From: Sphingoaurantiacus capsulatus
GTDB taxonomy: Bacteria > Pseudomonadota > Alphaproteobacteria > Sphingomonadales > Sphingomonadaceae
Length of the DNA: 64,000 nucleotides
NCBI RefSeq assembly: GCF_042648405.1
Contig: NZ_JBHRXV010000014.1
Location: 38,261-102,260 of the forward strand
Reading direction: 5' to 3'
Each line of letters begins with the position of its first letter. Within the stretch, counting starts at the first letter, position 1. This document shows positions 57,229-64,000 of the stretch, piece by piece. Under the pieces are notes generated by a model. It worked only from the letters and a program-made list of their open reading frames with translations. It ran no database searches and was not told where the DNA came from. The position numbers and the translations under genes are program-made.

Positions 57229-58008
57229 TCAGCGCGGCGCCATGCGGATGGCGCCGTCGATGCGTACATCCTCGCCGTTGAAGTAGGAGTTGCGGCACAT
57301 CTCGAGTGCGAGGCCGGCATATTCGGCCGGGTTGCCGAGGCGCTTGGGGAAGGGCACCGACGCGGCGAGCGCATCCTTCACATTCTGCGGCGCGCCGTTC
57401 ATCAGCGGCGTGTTGAAAATGCCGGGCAGGATGGTGTTGACGCGGATGCCCTCGCTCATCAGGTCGCGCGCGATCGGCAAGGTCATGCCGACGACGCCGC
57501 CCTTCGACGCCGAATAGGCCGCCTGGCCCATCTGGCCGTCCTCGGCCGCCACCGACGCGGTGTTGACGATCGCGCCGCGCTCGCCGTCTTCCATCGGATC
57601 GAGCGTCAGCATGCCAGCGGCCGACTTGGCGATGCAGCGGAAGGTGCCGACGAGGTTGATCTGGATGATCATGTTGAAGGCATCGAGCGGGAAATGCTTG
57701 ATCTCGCCGGTTTCGCGCGAACGGCTGGCGGTCTTCGCCGCGTTGCCGGTGCCGGCGCAGTTGATCAGGATTCGCTCCTGGCCGTGCGCCGCGCGCGCCT
57801 TCGCAAAGCCCGCCTCGACGCTCTCGTCCGAGGTGACGTTGACGTTGCAGAACACGCCGCCGATGTCGGCCGCGACCGCCTCGCCCTTCTCGGCGTTCAT
57901 GTCGAAGATCGCGACCTTGACGCCTTCCGCCGCCAGCGCGCGCGCCGTCGCCTCACCCAGACCCGAGGCGCCGCCCGTGACGACCGCCGAACAACCCGAA
58001 AGCTTCAT
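57229..58008 (-). CDS. SDR family dehydrogenase (3-hydroxyacyl-CoA type)
   Basis: A 259-residue classical short-chain dehydrogenase. Cofactor motif TGGASGLGEATARAL, then INCAGTG (NNAG equivalent), VNTASVAAEDGQMGQAAYSASKGG with Tyr and Lys of the catalytic tetrad, and PGIFNTPLM. The pattern is typical of the HSD17B10-like 3-hydroxyacyl-CoA dehydrogenases that act in branched-chain amino acid or fatty acid breakdown. Substrate not proven. A strong hairpin follows the stop. Confidence 0.9.
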   Translation of the reverse strand: MKLSGCSAVVTGGASGLGEATARALAAEGVKVAIFDMNAEKGEAVAADIGGVFCNVNVTSDESVEAGFAKARAAHGQERILINCAGTGNAAKTASRSRETGEIKHFPLDAFNMIIQINLVGTFRCIAKSAAGMLTLDPMEDGERGAIVNTASVAAEDGQMGQAAYSASKGGVVGMTLPIARDLMSEGIRVNTILPGIFNTPLMNGAPQNVKDALAASVPFPKRLGNPAEYAGLALEMCRNSYFNGEDVRIDGAIRMAPR

Positions 58009-58083
58009 ATCCCTCTCCCTCGCGATGCGAATTTGCGCCGGACCCTAACGGAGGCCGACGAAAGCGAACGGCTGGCATTAGCG

Positions 58084-58998
58084 TCAGGTGATGGGGGGCT
58101 CGCTCGCCGGGCGCACGCTCCGCGCCGCCATCTGCTCGCGATAGGCGAGGTAGATGCTGGTGGCGAGGATGACCGCGCCGCCGACGAGCGTCATCGCATC
58201 GACCGTCTCGCCGAACGCCTGCCAGCCGATGGCCGCGACGATGCCGAAGCGGATGAAGTCATAGGGCAGGACGGCCGTCGCCTCGGCGGCGCGGAAGGCG
58301 TAGCTGGTGGCGAGCTGTCCGACGACGGCGCAGATGCCGACGCCGACGAGAATCAGCCACGTCATCGGCGACGGCCACGCCCAGTAGAAGGGCAAGACCA
58401 GCGCCGAGATCGGCAACATGATGAAGAAGGTGAAAGCGGCGACCAGCCGCGGGTCGTCGGTGCCGACCAGTTGCTTGATGGTGATCAGCGAGAAGGCGGT
58501 GGCGAGCGCCGACAGGATCGCGGCACCGATCCCCGGTGTCATCGGCAGATGCCCGGGCCGCAGCACCACCAGCACGCCGGCAAAGCCGACCACCAGCGCG
58601 GCAATCCGGCGGGCACGCAGCTTTTCCCCAAGGAACAGCGCCGCGGCGACGGTGGCGAACAGCGGCGCTGCGAAATTGATCGCCTGCACGTCGGCGAGCG
58701 GCGCGTGCGCGATGGCGAAGAAGGTGGCGTAGGTGGCGACGACGCCCGAGCCGGCGCGCCGCAGATGCGCCGGCCAGCGCCGCAAGGTGTCCGGGTTCCA
58801 CGCGCCCGCGGCGATCGGCAGGATGATCAGCGCGCCGATCAGGTTGCGGAAAAACACGATCGCGAAGGGGTGAAGATCGGCGCTCGCCGCGCGGATCAAC
58901 GCCCAGACCAGCGCGAAGGCGATGCAGGCGACGATCATCCACGCCGGCCCGCGCAGCGGCAGCGGCAGGCCATCGAGCAACGCGGCGGGTCCCCTCAT
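58084..58998 (-). CDS. DMT superfamily transporter (EamA)
   Basis: A 304-residue, ten-helix EamA-domain transporter with two tandem repeats. Each repeat carries typical segments: ADLHPFAIVFFRNLIGALIIL in the first, GFAGVLVVLRPG at its end, and LVGVGICAVVGQLATSYAF in the second. Members move small metabolites, often amino acids or sugars; no substrate is indicated by neighbours. Stands alone between the SDR gene and dnaA. Confidence 0.88.
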   Translation of the reverse strand: MRGPAALLDGLPLPLRGPAWMIVACIAFALVWALIRAASADLHPFAIVFFRNLIGALIILPIAAGAWNPDTLRRWPAHLRRAGSGVVATYATFFAIAHAPLADVQAINFAAPLFATVAAALFLGEKLRARRIAALVVGFAGVLVVLRPGHLPMTPGIGAAILSALATAFSLITIKQLVGTDDPRLVAAFTFFIMLPISALVLPFYWAWPSPMTWLILVGVGICAVVGQLATSYAFRAAEATAVLPYDFIRFGIVAAIGWQAFGETVDAMTLVGGAVILATSIYLAYREQMAARSVRPASEPPIT

Positions 58999-59073
58999 GC
59001 CTCAAGGCATAGGGGGTCGGCCGCAAGGTGCCTAGCTAGCCATCGTTCGCGAAACCGTCGCACGCCCCACCAT

Positions 59074-59143
59074 CGTCGTACCGGCGAAAGCCGGTATCCA
59101 GAATGACGGCTGGACTGGATTCCGGCTTTCGCCGGAATGACGG
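59074..59143. repeat. Palindromic dispersed repeat (family B), copy 2
   Basis: Inverted arms lie around 59074-59101 and 59115-59143, with the core CCGGCGAAAGCCGG mirrored by CCGGCTTTCGCCGG and both arms ending TCCAG/CTGGA at the centre. It has the same architecture as the copy after gltB, with diverged bases. It is the main content of the 229-base gap between dnaA and the EamA transporter. Confidence 0.75.
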
Positions 59144-59227
59144 ACTTGGAGAACATTCGCCGGCGGTCGGGCGCATGGCCCATCGTCGATCCCGCCCCAA
59201 CCCTGTGAGGGAGGGAATCCCGTCGCG

Positions 59228-60628
59228 TCAGTTATCGAGGATGCGCGAGAGGTGGCCGATGTCGGCCTCCAGCTCGCGGTCGGCGGCGCGCAGCTCGTCG
59301 ATGCGCTTCACGGCGTGCATCACCGTGGTGTGGTCGCGGCCGCCGAAGCGCCGGCCGATCTCGGGCAGCGAGCGCGGCGTCAGCTTCTTGGCGAGGTACA
59401 TCGCCACCTGCCGCGGCCGGGCGACTTCGCGGGCGCGTCGGGCCGACATCATGTCGGACAGCTTCACCGTGTAATAGTCGGCGACCTTGCGCTGGATCTC
59501 GTCGATGGTGATCTTCTTCTCGTGCGCGCGCAGCACGTCGGCGAGCACCTGCCGGGTGAAGTCGAGATCGACCGCCTTCCCGACCAGGGTCGCATAGGCG
59601 ACGACGCGGTTGAGCGCGCCTTCCAGCTCGCGGACGTTCGAGGTGATGCGCCGCGCGAGGAAGTCGATGACGTCGGCGCCGACCTTGGCGCCGGGCATCC
59701 GCTCGACCTTCGACATCAGGATGTTGAGGCGCAGCTCGTAATCGGCCGGGTTGATGTCGGCGACGAGGCCCCAGGCGAGGCGCGACAGGATGCGGTCCTG
59801 GATGCCTTCGAGATTCTGCGGGCTACGGTCGGCGGTGATCACCAGCCGCTTACCGGCGCTGATGATCTCGTTCATCGTGTGGAAGAATTCTTCCTGCGTC
59901 GAATCCTTGCCGGCGATGAACTGCACGTCGTCGATCATGAGCAGATCGACCGAGCGCAGCCGCTGCTTGAAGCTGATCGTGTCCTTGGCGCGCAGCGCGG
60001 CGAGGAACTCGACCATGAACTTCTCGGCCGACATATAGGCGACCTTGGCTTGGCGGTTGCGCTGGCGCAGCTCGCCGCCGATCGCGTGCATCAGGTGCGT
60101 CTTGCCCAAGCCCGTGGTGCCGTGGAGGAACAGCGGGTTGAACGGCATCGGGCCGCCCTCCGCCACCGTGCGCGCGGCGTTGTAGGCGAGCTCGTTCGAC
60201 TTGCCGACGATGAAGCTGTCGAAGCTGTAGCGCTCCTCCAGCGGCAGCCCGATGACGTCGGCGGGCACCACCGGCACGATCGGCTGCGGCTCGAGCGTCT
60301 CGGCCGGGCCGACGCGGTCGCGAATCACCGGCTGCACGACGAGGCGGATCGAGCGGACGCCGGCGAGCTGCGCGGTCAGCAGCGCGCGCAGCCGGTCGAG
60401 GAAATGGTTGCGGATCCAGTCCGCCATGAAATGGGTGGGCAGCGCGAGGATCGCCTCGCCGGCCTCGACGCCGACCAGCTCGACCGGCTTCAGCCACGAA
60501 TCATAGGTGCGCTGGCCGAACTCGGCGCGGAGCATGGTGCGGATCGATTCCCAGGCCGTGCGCGCATCGCCGCCGTCGCCGAGAAACAGCGAGGTCGCGC
60601 GCGTCGAGGCCTGCGAATTGGTCAACAC
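59228..60628 (-). CDS. dnaA: Chromosomal replication initiator DnaA
   Basis: A 466-residue DnaA. Domain I is at the N-terminus (AWESIRTMLRAEFGQRTYDSWLKPVEL). The AAA+ core has Walker A GTTGLGKTHLMHAIG and Walker B LLMIDDVQFIAG. Domain IV ends with the DNA-binding signature GGRDHTTVMHAVKRI. Domain II is short. Upstream is rpsT on the same strand, a neighbour seen in other alphaproteobacteria. I see no cluster of DnaA boxes on either side, so oriC is probably elsewhere. Confidence 0.97.
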   Translation of the reverse strand: MLTNSQASTRATSLFLGDGGDARTAWESIRTMLRAEFGQRTYDSWLKPVELVGVEAGEAILALPTHFMADWIRNHFLDRLRALLTAQLAGVRSIRLVVQPVIRDRVGPAETLEPQPIVPVVPADVIGLPLEERYSFDSFIVGKSNELAYNAARTVAEGGPMPFNPLFLHGTTGLGKTHLMHAIGGELRQRNRQAKVAYMSAEKFMVEFLAALRAKDTISFKQRLRSVDLLMIDDVQFIAGKDSTQEEFFHTMNEIISAGKRLVITADRSPQNLEGIQDRILSRLAWGLVADINPADYELRLNILMSKVERMPGAKVGADVIDFLARRITSNVRELEGALNRVVAYATLVGKAVDLDFTRQVLADVLRAHEKKITIDEIQRKVADYYTVKLSDMMSARRAREVARPRQVAMYLAKKLTPRSLPEIGRRFGGRDHTTVMHAVKRIDELRAADRELEADIGHLSRILDN

Positions 60629-60941
60629 TCACTCCCTCTCCCGCCGGTCGCACCTGCGACTCGGCCCTCGTCCAACAGAACCGAAGCCCCCGCTTCGATT
60701 CGCACAATCCCCGCAGCGATGACTTGCCCGCCGAAGCATAAACGCGCCTCGTGCGTGCCGTATCGACCGGCGAAGGGGAATGGCCAAGGCCTCGTCCCCA
60801 ATAAAGGGGCGAAGCTACCCATCCGTTACTGGACACACCTTTAGCGTCGTGGCCCGAATATTTCCGGGTCCACGGATGCAGTGGCGCATCGACTTTACTG
60901 ATTCGTGGCAGTTACCTGCCGTGGCGCGTGGCCGTTGGACA

Positions 60942-60970
60942 CTCTAAGCAGCGTCGGAAGACCGGTTCAA
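60942..60970 (-). promoter_or_regulatory. Possible dnaA promoter
   Basis: On the minus strand TTGAAC (60965-60970) and TTAGAG (60942-60947) are separated by 17 bases, a weak sigma-70-like match 314 bases before the dnaA start. The rest of the gap 60629-61124 holds no convincing gene; the only frames are short and low-scoring. Confidence 0.25.
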
Positions 60971-61124
60971 GCGTTAGAAATTCACAAAAGCGAAATAATG
61001 CCGCTTGACTCTCCAACCCACGGATTTCCGCCATTTTCCGCCCAAATGGATGAGCGAATTGGGCTTTTTTTCGCCTCTGCGATTCGATGCCGATTCGTTC
61101 CCCGATGGGTAGCTTGAAGCCACG

Positions 61125-61161
61125 AAAAAGGGCGCCGCGGCCAGGCCGCAGCGCCCTTTTT
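61125..61161 (-). terminator. Rho-independent terminator of rpsT
   Basis: AAAAAGGGCGC and GCGCCCTTTTT frame a GC-rich hairpin with near-complete complementarity (one mismatch) through GCGGCC/GGCCGC. On the minus strand it ends in a T5 run, 16 bases after the rpsT stop. Confidence 0.85.
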
Positions 61162-61177
61162 CAATCAGCAAAATTGC

Positions 61178-61441
61178 TTAGGCGAGCGCCTTAACGCGCT
61201 TCGCGAGCCGCGAAATCTTGCGGGCGACGGTGTTCTTGTGGAGCACGCCCTTCGCAACACCGCGCATCATCTCGGCCTGCGCCGCCTTCAGCGTCTCGGC
61301 CGACGCATCCTTCACGCCCGACTCGATGGTCGATTCGGCCTTCTTCACGAAGGTGCGGATGCGGCTGACGCGCGCCTTATTGACGTCGGCGCGGCGCCCG
61401 TTGCGACGGATGCGCTTGCGCGCCTGCGGAGTGTTGGCCAT
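61178..61441 (-). CDS. rpsT: 30S ribosomal protein S20
   Basis: An 87-residue, highly basic helical protein. The N-terminal MANTPQARKRIRRN and the C-terminal GVLHKNTVARKISRLAKRVKAL are S20 hallmarks; it binds 16S rRNA early in 30S assembly. ATG 61441 is the correct start; the open frame reaches 61465. A strong terminator separates it from dnaA downstream. Confidence 0.97.
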   Translation of the reverse strand: MANTPQARKRIRRNGRRADVNKARVSRIRTFVKKAESTIESGVKDASAETLKAAQAEMMRGVAKGVLHKNTVARKISRLAKRVKALA

Positions 61442-61611
61442 TCCAAATCCTCGAAAACCGGTCACGCATGGAAAACAGGACCATGCGCGGCGCCAGACTC
61501 ACCGGCGCCGGGAAAGCGGGCTCAATATAGATTGCGCCCCTTCGGGTCAACCACCGCGCACGGGGTTTTTCCGAGAGGAATCGGGGTCGAATCGTCCCGC
61601 CGATGTCCGCC

Positions 61612-62427
61612 TCAGCGCTGGCAGCTTGGACAGTAGAAGCTCGAGCGTCCCGACTGCACCAGCCGCTCGACCGGCTTCGCGCAGGTGCCGCACCTCTCGC
61701 CCTCGCGGCCGTAGACGCTCCACTGCTTCTGGAAATAGCCCAACTCGCCGTCGACCTGCACATGGTCGCGCAAGCTGGAGCCGCCCGCGGCAATCGCCGA
61801 TTCGAGCACCGACTTGATCGCGGGCACCAGCCGCCGCACCTCGTCGCGCGTCACGTCCTGCCCCAGCCGCTCGGGGTGGACGCCCGCCATGAACAGCGCC
61901 TCGCAGACATAGATGTTGCCAAGGCCCGCGACGAGCCGCTGGTCGAGCAGCAGCGCCTTCACCGGCGCCAGCCGCCCGGCAAGCGCCGCCTCCAGATGAT
62001 CCGCCGAGAAGTCCCCCGACAGCGGTTCCGGCCCAAGTCCCGCCAGCGGCGGATGCGCGGCCAGCGCCTCGGTTCGCGCGAAATCGAGCGAGCCGAAGCG
62101 GCGCGCGTCGTTAAACGCCACCACCTGGCCGGCCTCGGTTTCGAAAATCACATGGTCATGCCTGCCGATCTCGGGCGGATCGAGCCGCATCCGCCCCGAC
62201 ATGCCGAGGTGGAAGATCATCGTGTCGCCGCGGTCGGTATGGACAAGGCCGTATTTCGCCCGCCGCGACAGCCCGGTCACCGTCGCCCCGACCAGCCGCT
62301 GCCCCAGATCCTCCGGCAACGGAAAGCGCAGATCAGGCCGCCGCGCCTCGACACGGGCGAAGCGCTTGCCGTCCCAGATCGGGGTCAGGCCGCGAACGAC
62401 GGTTTCGACTTCGGGAAGCTCGGGCAT
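61612..62427 (-). CDS. mutM: Formamidopyrimidine-DNA glycosylase
   Basis: A 271-residue base-excision repair enzyme removing 8-oxoguanine. After Met removal Pro2 is the nucleophile (MPELPEVETVVRGL), with Glu3. Lys of the RRAKYGL motif, the H2TH region GLGNIYVCEALF and the C-terminal zinc finger CGTCAKPVERL/FYCPSCQ are complete. ATG 62427 fixes Pro2; upstream frame is spurious. Confidence 0.97.
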   Translation of the reverse strand: MPELPEVETVVRGLTPIWDGKRFARVEARRPDLRFPLPEDLGQRLVGATVTGLSRRAKYGLVHTDRGDTMIFHLGMSGRMRLDPPEIGRHDHVIFETEAGQVVAFNDARRFGSLDFARTEALAAHPPLAGLGPEPLSGDFSADHLEAALAGRLAPVKALLLDQRLVAGLGNIYVCEALFMAGVHPERLGQDVTRDEVRRLVPAIKSVLESAIAAGGSSLRDHVQVDGELGYFQKQWSVYGREGERCGTCAKPVERLVQSGRSSFYCPSCQR

Positions 62428-62438
62428 GGGGTGGAGAT

Positions 62439-62909
62439 ATGGTGGGTCAGCGATGGGAGCAAGCGCCGGGGCCGTGCGGGCTGCCGCTTGGCAAACGGCA
62501 TCCATCCCATGCAGACTCGCTCGCATGGCGTGCCGCGAGGATCAGCACTGGGAACTGCTTGCGCGCGCTTGAGATTCTTGAGGGCCGGACGAACGGCCAC
62601 GCCCTGCCGATTCTGCGCCTGCTGGCGGCGCGAAACTTTGCGCCGGCCATGAACGCTCTCGTCGACTTCCTCCCTCCTCGCGCGGCGCTGCGTCTGCAAC
62701 GGCGTGCGGCCGCGAAGGGTGATGAAATCGGCCTCTACAATCTTGCGATCGAGCATCGAAATCGCGGAAGCCTGTCGCGGTATCGGCATTGGCTCGCCCG
62801 CGCCGCGCGCGTGAGCCCGGAGGCGCGCCACGAGTTGCGTCAGTTCAGGGTGCGCTTCCCGCATACATGCATGAAGCGCTGGCGGCGCTTTGCCGAGGAG
62901 CGACCCTGA
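62439..62909 (+). CDS. Hypothetical Sel1/TPR-like protein
   Basis: A 156-codon frame whose C-terminal 100 residues look like a helical-repeat protein (AAKGDEIGLYNLAIEHRNRG, YRHWLARAARVSPEARHELRQF, ending in a basic KRWRRFAEERP). The N-terminal 45 residues look less protein-like, so the true start is uncertain (perhaps near codon 70, ATG around 62649). It diverges from mutM and converges on the GFA gene with no gap. Function unknown. Confidence 0.55.
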   Translation: MVGQRWEQAPGPCGLPLGKRHPSHADSLAWRAARISTGNCLRALEILEGRTNGHALPILRLLAARNFAPAMNALVDFLPPRAALRLQRRAAAKGDEIGLYNLAIEHRNRGSLSRYRHWLARAARVSPEARHELRQFRVRFPHTCMKRWRRFAEERP

Positions 62910-63362
62910 TCAACGACGCTCCTGCGCCGCGGCATGTTCCGCCAGCAACGCCCCAAAGCCCTCACGCGGCGGAAATTCGTGGAAACTGTGCGCCGCGCCG
63001 GTTGCCGCCCACGGCAGCTTGTCGCGGGTGAAGGTCTCCATGAACGGGCGATATTGGGCCGCGTTCTCGAACATCGTCGCGCGCACATTGACCAGATCGC
63101 CCAGCGCCTGCGGCCGGGTGAACAGCCAGCTCAGGCAATGCGGGCAGAAATATTGCCCGTTCTCGCCGTGCAGCCCGCCGATCACCGGCGCGCCCTCCAC
63201 CACCTCGAACGCCGCGCTCGGATAGAGCGAACTCAGCGAATAGGCGCTCGCCGACAGCCGCTGGCAGCCGCGGCAGTGGCAGGCCATCGTGACCAGCGGC
63301 GCGCCGGTGACGCGGAGCTTCACCTGCCCGCAGAGGCAGTGGCCGTCGGTGGTTATCGTCAT
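62910..63362 (-). CDS. GFA family protein (glutathione-dependent formaldehyde-activating-like)
   Basis: A 150-residue zinc protein of the GFA/CENP-V fold. Ligand cysteines are visible: HCLCGQVKL near the N-terminus, CHCRGCQRLSAS in the middle and YFCPHCLSWLF later. Such proteins were linked to S-hydroxymethylglutathione formation, but most are uncharacterised. No formaldehyde genes nearby. Confidence 0.85.
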   Translation of the reverse strand: MTITTDGHCLCGQVKLRVTGAPLVTMACHCRGCQRLSASAYSLSSLYPSAAFEVVEGAPVIGGLHGENGQYFCPHCLSWLFTRPQALGDLVNVRATMFENAAQYRPFMETFTRDKLPWAATGAAHSFHEFPPREGFGALLAEHAAAQERR

Positions 63363-63380
63363 GCGTGAGCGCCTCGCTTG

Positions 63381-63767
63381 TTACGACCGGGTGCGATGCG
63401 TCTTGAGGGTGTTCGCGAACAGATGCGCGTCGGGTCCGATGTCGTTCGCATTTAAGGTCGAATGATCGGCGGCGATCGCCACTAGCGTTTCCCATTCGCT
63501 GTTGGGCATGCGTCGAGCGCCCTGGGTGAAAAGCGATCGACGGTTGAGCGCTGCGGCGCGTTTGGCGAGATCTCCCACGGTCTCAATGCCACCCGGAAAT
63601 TCACCGCGATCCGCCCTGAGGAGGACAATAGCGACGCCGATGACCGCAGTCGCGCCCGCCATTCCTGCCCAAGCTGCGTTAAAGCCGGTGATGATCGCGA
63701 CGACCACAGCAAGGACAAGCAGGCACGATCCGATGCCCCCAACGGTGGTCACTTTCGGCCAAGGCAT
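63381..63767 (-). CDS. Hypothetical membrane protein
   Basis: A 128-residue protein with two N-terminal hydrophobic helices (CLLVLAVVVAIITGF and AGMAGATAVIGVAIVLL) and a soluble C-terminus with MPNSEWETLVAIAADHSTLN. No family recognised. ATG 63767 (MPWPKVTTVGG) places the helices just after the start; the open frame reaches 63863. Base use is slightly less GC-biased than mutM. It ends 18 bases before the GFA gene. Confidence 0.55.
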   Translation of the reverse strand: MPWPKVTTVGGIGSCLLVLAVVVAIITGFNAAWAGMAGATAVIGVAIVLLRADRGEFPGGIETVGDLAKRAAALNRRSLFTQGARRMPNSEWETLVAIAADHSTLNANDIGPDAHLFANTLKTHRTRS

Positions 63768-63953
63768 CTGTAAGCCCGTATCGCGCCGAAGCCGGGCGAG
63801 CAGTCGCCCCGGGGCGGCCTTTGGCCAACGGTGCGAGCGGCGTTGAGGTGAGAATGGGTACACTGGGTGCGCCCGCCGCTAGCGCGCGGCGTAATCGATA
63901 GAAAGTCATTGCCGTGGGGCATGACCCCTCCGTCGCCCAGCTAGGCTCCGGAC

Positions 63954-64000
63954 TCAATTGCACCAGTAGATGATGGTTGCGGCGATGAGGGCTGCTGAGA
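63954..64000 (-). mobile_element. Possible 3' end of an IS5-like transposase gene, partial
   Basis: The minus strand at the window edge encodes a C-terminus SAALIAATIIYWCN followed by TGA (63954-63956). The Ala/Ile-rich stretch ending in a Trp resembles C-termini of IS5-family transposases. The rest lies outside the window. CTAG at 63941-63944 just beyond could mark an element border. Only 14 codons are visible, so this is tentative. Confidence 0.3.

Noticed and set aside
60905..61117. 70-codon plus-strand frame between dnaA and rpsT
   Set aside because: No homology-like pattern and no ribosome site; the gap is better explained as a dnaA leader plus the rpsT terminator.
60629..61120. Chromosomal origin (oriC) next to dnaA
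   Set aside because: No set of DnaA boxes or AT-rich unwinding tract could be read on either strand; only a weak promoter-like pair was seen.

Overview
The window is a GC-rich stretch of an alphaproteobacterial chromosome, most likely from the Sphingomonadales. Supporting signs are a gltD/DUF2059/gltB block, a complex-I NDUFA9-like epimerase, the rpsT-dnaA pair, a cobA-DUF2849-cysI-DUF934-cysH sulfite reduction operon, and short LuxR/FixJ regulators with strong G/C third positions. The genus cannot be fixed from the sequence alone. Nearly all of it is dense housekeeping or conserved accessory DNA. There is no prophage, CRISPR array, rRNA or plasmid gene, and the only mobile-element hint is a possible transposase tail at the right edge.

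Layout. 0.2-7.8 kb: HNH nuclease, PEP carboxylase, a secreted P1 (DmpA-like) peptidase and a beta-propeller diguanylate cyclase. 8.0-9.8 kb: a compositionally odd hypothetical gene beside tRNA-Leu(CAG), then an NDUFA9-like protein. 10-16.5 kb: glutamate synthase, small subunit first, with a secreted DUF2059 gene between the subunits. 16.6-24.3 kb: MmcQ/YjbR, GST, an ABC-2 exporter, queG, a lipoprotein, a PfkB kinase and an amino acid permease. 24.4-28.2 kb, minus strand: hisB-hisH-hisA-hisF-ACT-hisE-HIT. 28.5-38.9 kb: prfC, small membrane or secreted proteins, a methyltransferase, an AraC regulator, an APC permease, an FAD oxidoreductase coupled to a Rieske oxygenase, and an EEP-family hydrolase. 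39.0-41.9 kb: a LuxR protein with a C-terminal membrane segment, two uncharacterised proteins, a divergent RadC and a FixJ-like response regulator. 41.9-45.9 kb: the Anbu proteasome-like protease cluster (ATP-grasp, alpha-E, transglutaminase, Anbu). 46.0-50.5 kb: DUF1800/DUF1501, then hslVU. 50.8-55.5 kb: siroheme and sulfite reduction, preceded by a potentially structured leader. 55.4-59 kb: a dual GGDEF/EAL protein, an SDR dehydrogenase and an EamA transporter. 59.2-64 kb: dnaA, rpsT, mutM, a Sel1-like protein, a GFA protein, a membrane protein and a possible IS5-type transposase end.

Together the genes give ammonia assimilation (GltBD), anaplerosis (Ppc), most of the middle of histidine synthesis, reduction of APS to sulfide with siroheme supply, queuosine maturation, and proteolysis through two separate Ntn-hydrolase particles (Anbu and HslVU). 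Genes are tightly packed: many same-strand neighbours overlap by 1-13 bases, and four convergent pairs overlap at their 3' ends. Two families of dispersed palindromic repeats occupy several of the larger intergenic gaps.

No wholly new system is obvious. The best candidates for follow-up are the LuxR-TM/RadC/FixJ block, the cobA leader, the Anbu cluster next to DUF1501/DUF1800 and HslVU, and the Rieske/FAD/permease set.
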